A stretch of 64,000 nt of DNA, taken from contig NZ_CP086235.1 of assembly GCF_023612095.1 (NCBI RefSeq), forward strand, positions 2,739,501 to 2,803,500, read 5' to 3'. Below, one piece after another: positions 63,357-64,000 of this stretch. The first letter of the stretch is position 1, and the number at the start of each line of letters is the position of its first letter. Made by a program: the position numbers and the translations under genes. The notes beneath the pieces are model-generated. The model saw only the letters and a list, made by a program, of their open reading frames with translations, did no database searches and was not told the origin of the DNA. The DNA is from Cytobacillus firmus (GTDB lineage Bacteria > Bacillota > Bacilli > Bacillales > Cytobacillaceae).

Positions 63357-64000
63357 TCACTTGTATATACCGTATGTTTTGCTGACTTCCTGCACAAATA
63401 TGATCCCATTGCCCGGCTCATCAATTTTAAGTTTTTTTCTTATCGAGGCAACAATTTTTTCTGTACTTTCTTCCTCTGACAGAATCAGCACGATTTCCTT
63501 CTCTGGTTCAATGGCCATTGAAAATAGCTTGCTGGTTTCATGAATACCCGATCCTCTCGCATTAATGACCGTACCACCTTTAGAGCCTGCTTCGGCTGCC
63601 GCATCAATTACATGCTCTGCACTCCCTTTTTCTACAACCACCGTAATGGCATGATACATCATTTTTTCTGCACCTCTTCCCTGCTCACTATTTCCGCTTC
63701 TGCAGCGGCTTGCTCCGATTACATTACAAACAGAAATGGCAAAAGCGATACCGTGGTTTGGTTTGCTGAATTTGAATTTCCTGTCAAGCTGCTGGAGAGC
63801 ATAATACGCAGTGTGCTTATCCGCCACCATCAGGACAATTTCCTTTTTCACATCAGTCAAGGATAAGAATTCCAGGAGGCGGTTTTGGATAGTCCCTTTT
63901 CCCAGGAGAACGGTTCCTCCTGAAATACCATTTGCCTTGGCAGTTTGCAGGACTTTACTTCCTGATCCAAAGTCAACAATCACATAGACTAATTCAAATC
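63357..64000 (-). CDS. Tandem P-II-like signalling protein, cut by the window edge
   Basis: At least 214 codons; the reading frame continues beyond 64000 (upstream residues FELVYV before IVDFGSG are in frame), so the true start is outside the window. Two P-II/GlnB-like ferredoxin-fold repeats are visible: ASRCRSGN-like region after ISVCNVIGA in the first, and KGGTVINARGSGIHE plus IVLILSEEESTEKIV in the second. P-II proteins bind nucleotides and regulate membrane transporters or enzymes. The usual uridylylated tyrosine T-loop is not evident. The downstream small membrane gene is a possible partner. Its target is probably encoded just past the window. Confidence 0.8.
   Translation of the reverse strand, partial: FELVYVIVDFGSGSKVLQTAKANGISGGTVLLGKGTIQNRLLEFLSLTDVKKEIVLMVADKHTAYYALQQLDRKFKFSKPNHGIAFAISVCNVIGASRCRSGNSEQGRGAEKMMYHAITVVVEKGSAEHVIDAAAEAGSKGGTVINARGSGIHETSKLFSMAIEPEKEIVLILSEEESTEKIVASIRKKLKIDEPGNGIIFVQEVSKTYGIYK

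Overview
ORGANISM. The base composition, the AGGAGG-type ribosome binding sites with many TTG and GTG starts, the intrinsic terminators, and the sporulation genes (yyaC, a gerA-type germination operon, glcU-gdh) indicate an endospore-forming Bacillaceae chromosome. A Cytobacillus, Mesobacillus or 'Bacillus firmus'-like relative is plausible, but the species cannot be fixed from the sequence. I saw no rRNA, tRNA, CRISPR array, prophage or intact insertion sequence. LAYOUT. (1) 0-6.6 kb: two convergent Crp/Fnr-type regulators, a lysozyme-like protein, a hyi-garR pair for hydroxypyruvate/tartronate semialdehyde, a structured non-coding element near 4.1 kb, a VWA lipoprotein, RidA and a CxxH/CxxC mini-protein. 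(2) 6.7-20.2 kb: the most interesting region. It is a catabolic cluster holding two paralogous FCD-type GntR repressors, two 2Fe-2S ferredoxins, two half-size CHR transporters, a GlcG/HbpS protein, an aldehyde dehydrogenase, a heme-oxygenase-like (PqqC/TenA fold) iron enzyme, a creatininase-family amidohydrolase, an unrecognised 111-aa protein, a 28-aa mini-gene, two permeases, a small NAD(P)-binding reductase and an aspartate-dehydrogenase-like enzyme. A 17-bp operator with consensus TGGTATACAATATACCA recurs 20-100 bp (about 160 bp in one case) before most of its transcription units. (3) 20.3-28.1 kb: YyaC, an EamA exporter, an NprR-like XRE-TPR regulator, a very large secreted subtilase with a dockerin-like tail, and a degenerate 48-bp repeat tract. 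(4) 28.2-31.7 kb: a Baeyer-Villiger monooxygenase and esterase operon with a perfect cre site and a divergent LuxR-type regulator. (5) 31.8-33.6 kb: a CyuA-like cysteine desulfidase and a small unknown protein. (6) 33.7-45.6 kb: a locus for beta-1,2-gluco-oligosaccharides (sophoro-oligosaccharides) with ABC importer, GH3 beta-glucosidase, GH94 1,2-beta-oligoglucan phosphorylase, a frameshifted GH13 and a LacI repressor; the divergent promoter region has five CGAAACGTTTCG-type operators. (7) 45.6-64 kb: a predicted seven-bladed propeller protein, a gerA-type operon with a frameshifted A subunit, an OpuC-type osmoprotectant importer, malic enzyme with a LysR regulator, a frameshifted class-I glutamine amidotransferase, a KatX-like catalase, a 41-aa mini-gene, gdh-glcU, sstT, and a tandem P-II-like protein that runs off the window. 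HOW THE GENES WORK TOGETHER. Regions 2, 4 and 6 are three self-contained catabolic modules, each with its own regulator and recognisable operators. Region 2 lacks an obvious known pathway: the enzymes suggest uptake and oxidative breakdown of a small nitrogenous compound, but the substrate is not deducible. Three genes (GH13, gerAA, C26 amidotransferase) carry single-base frameshifts, each in a homopolymer run, which may be sequencing artefacts rather than true pseudogenes.
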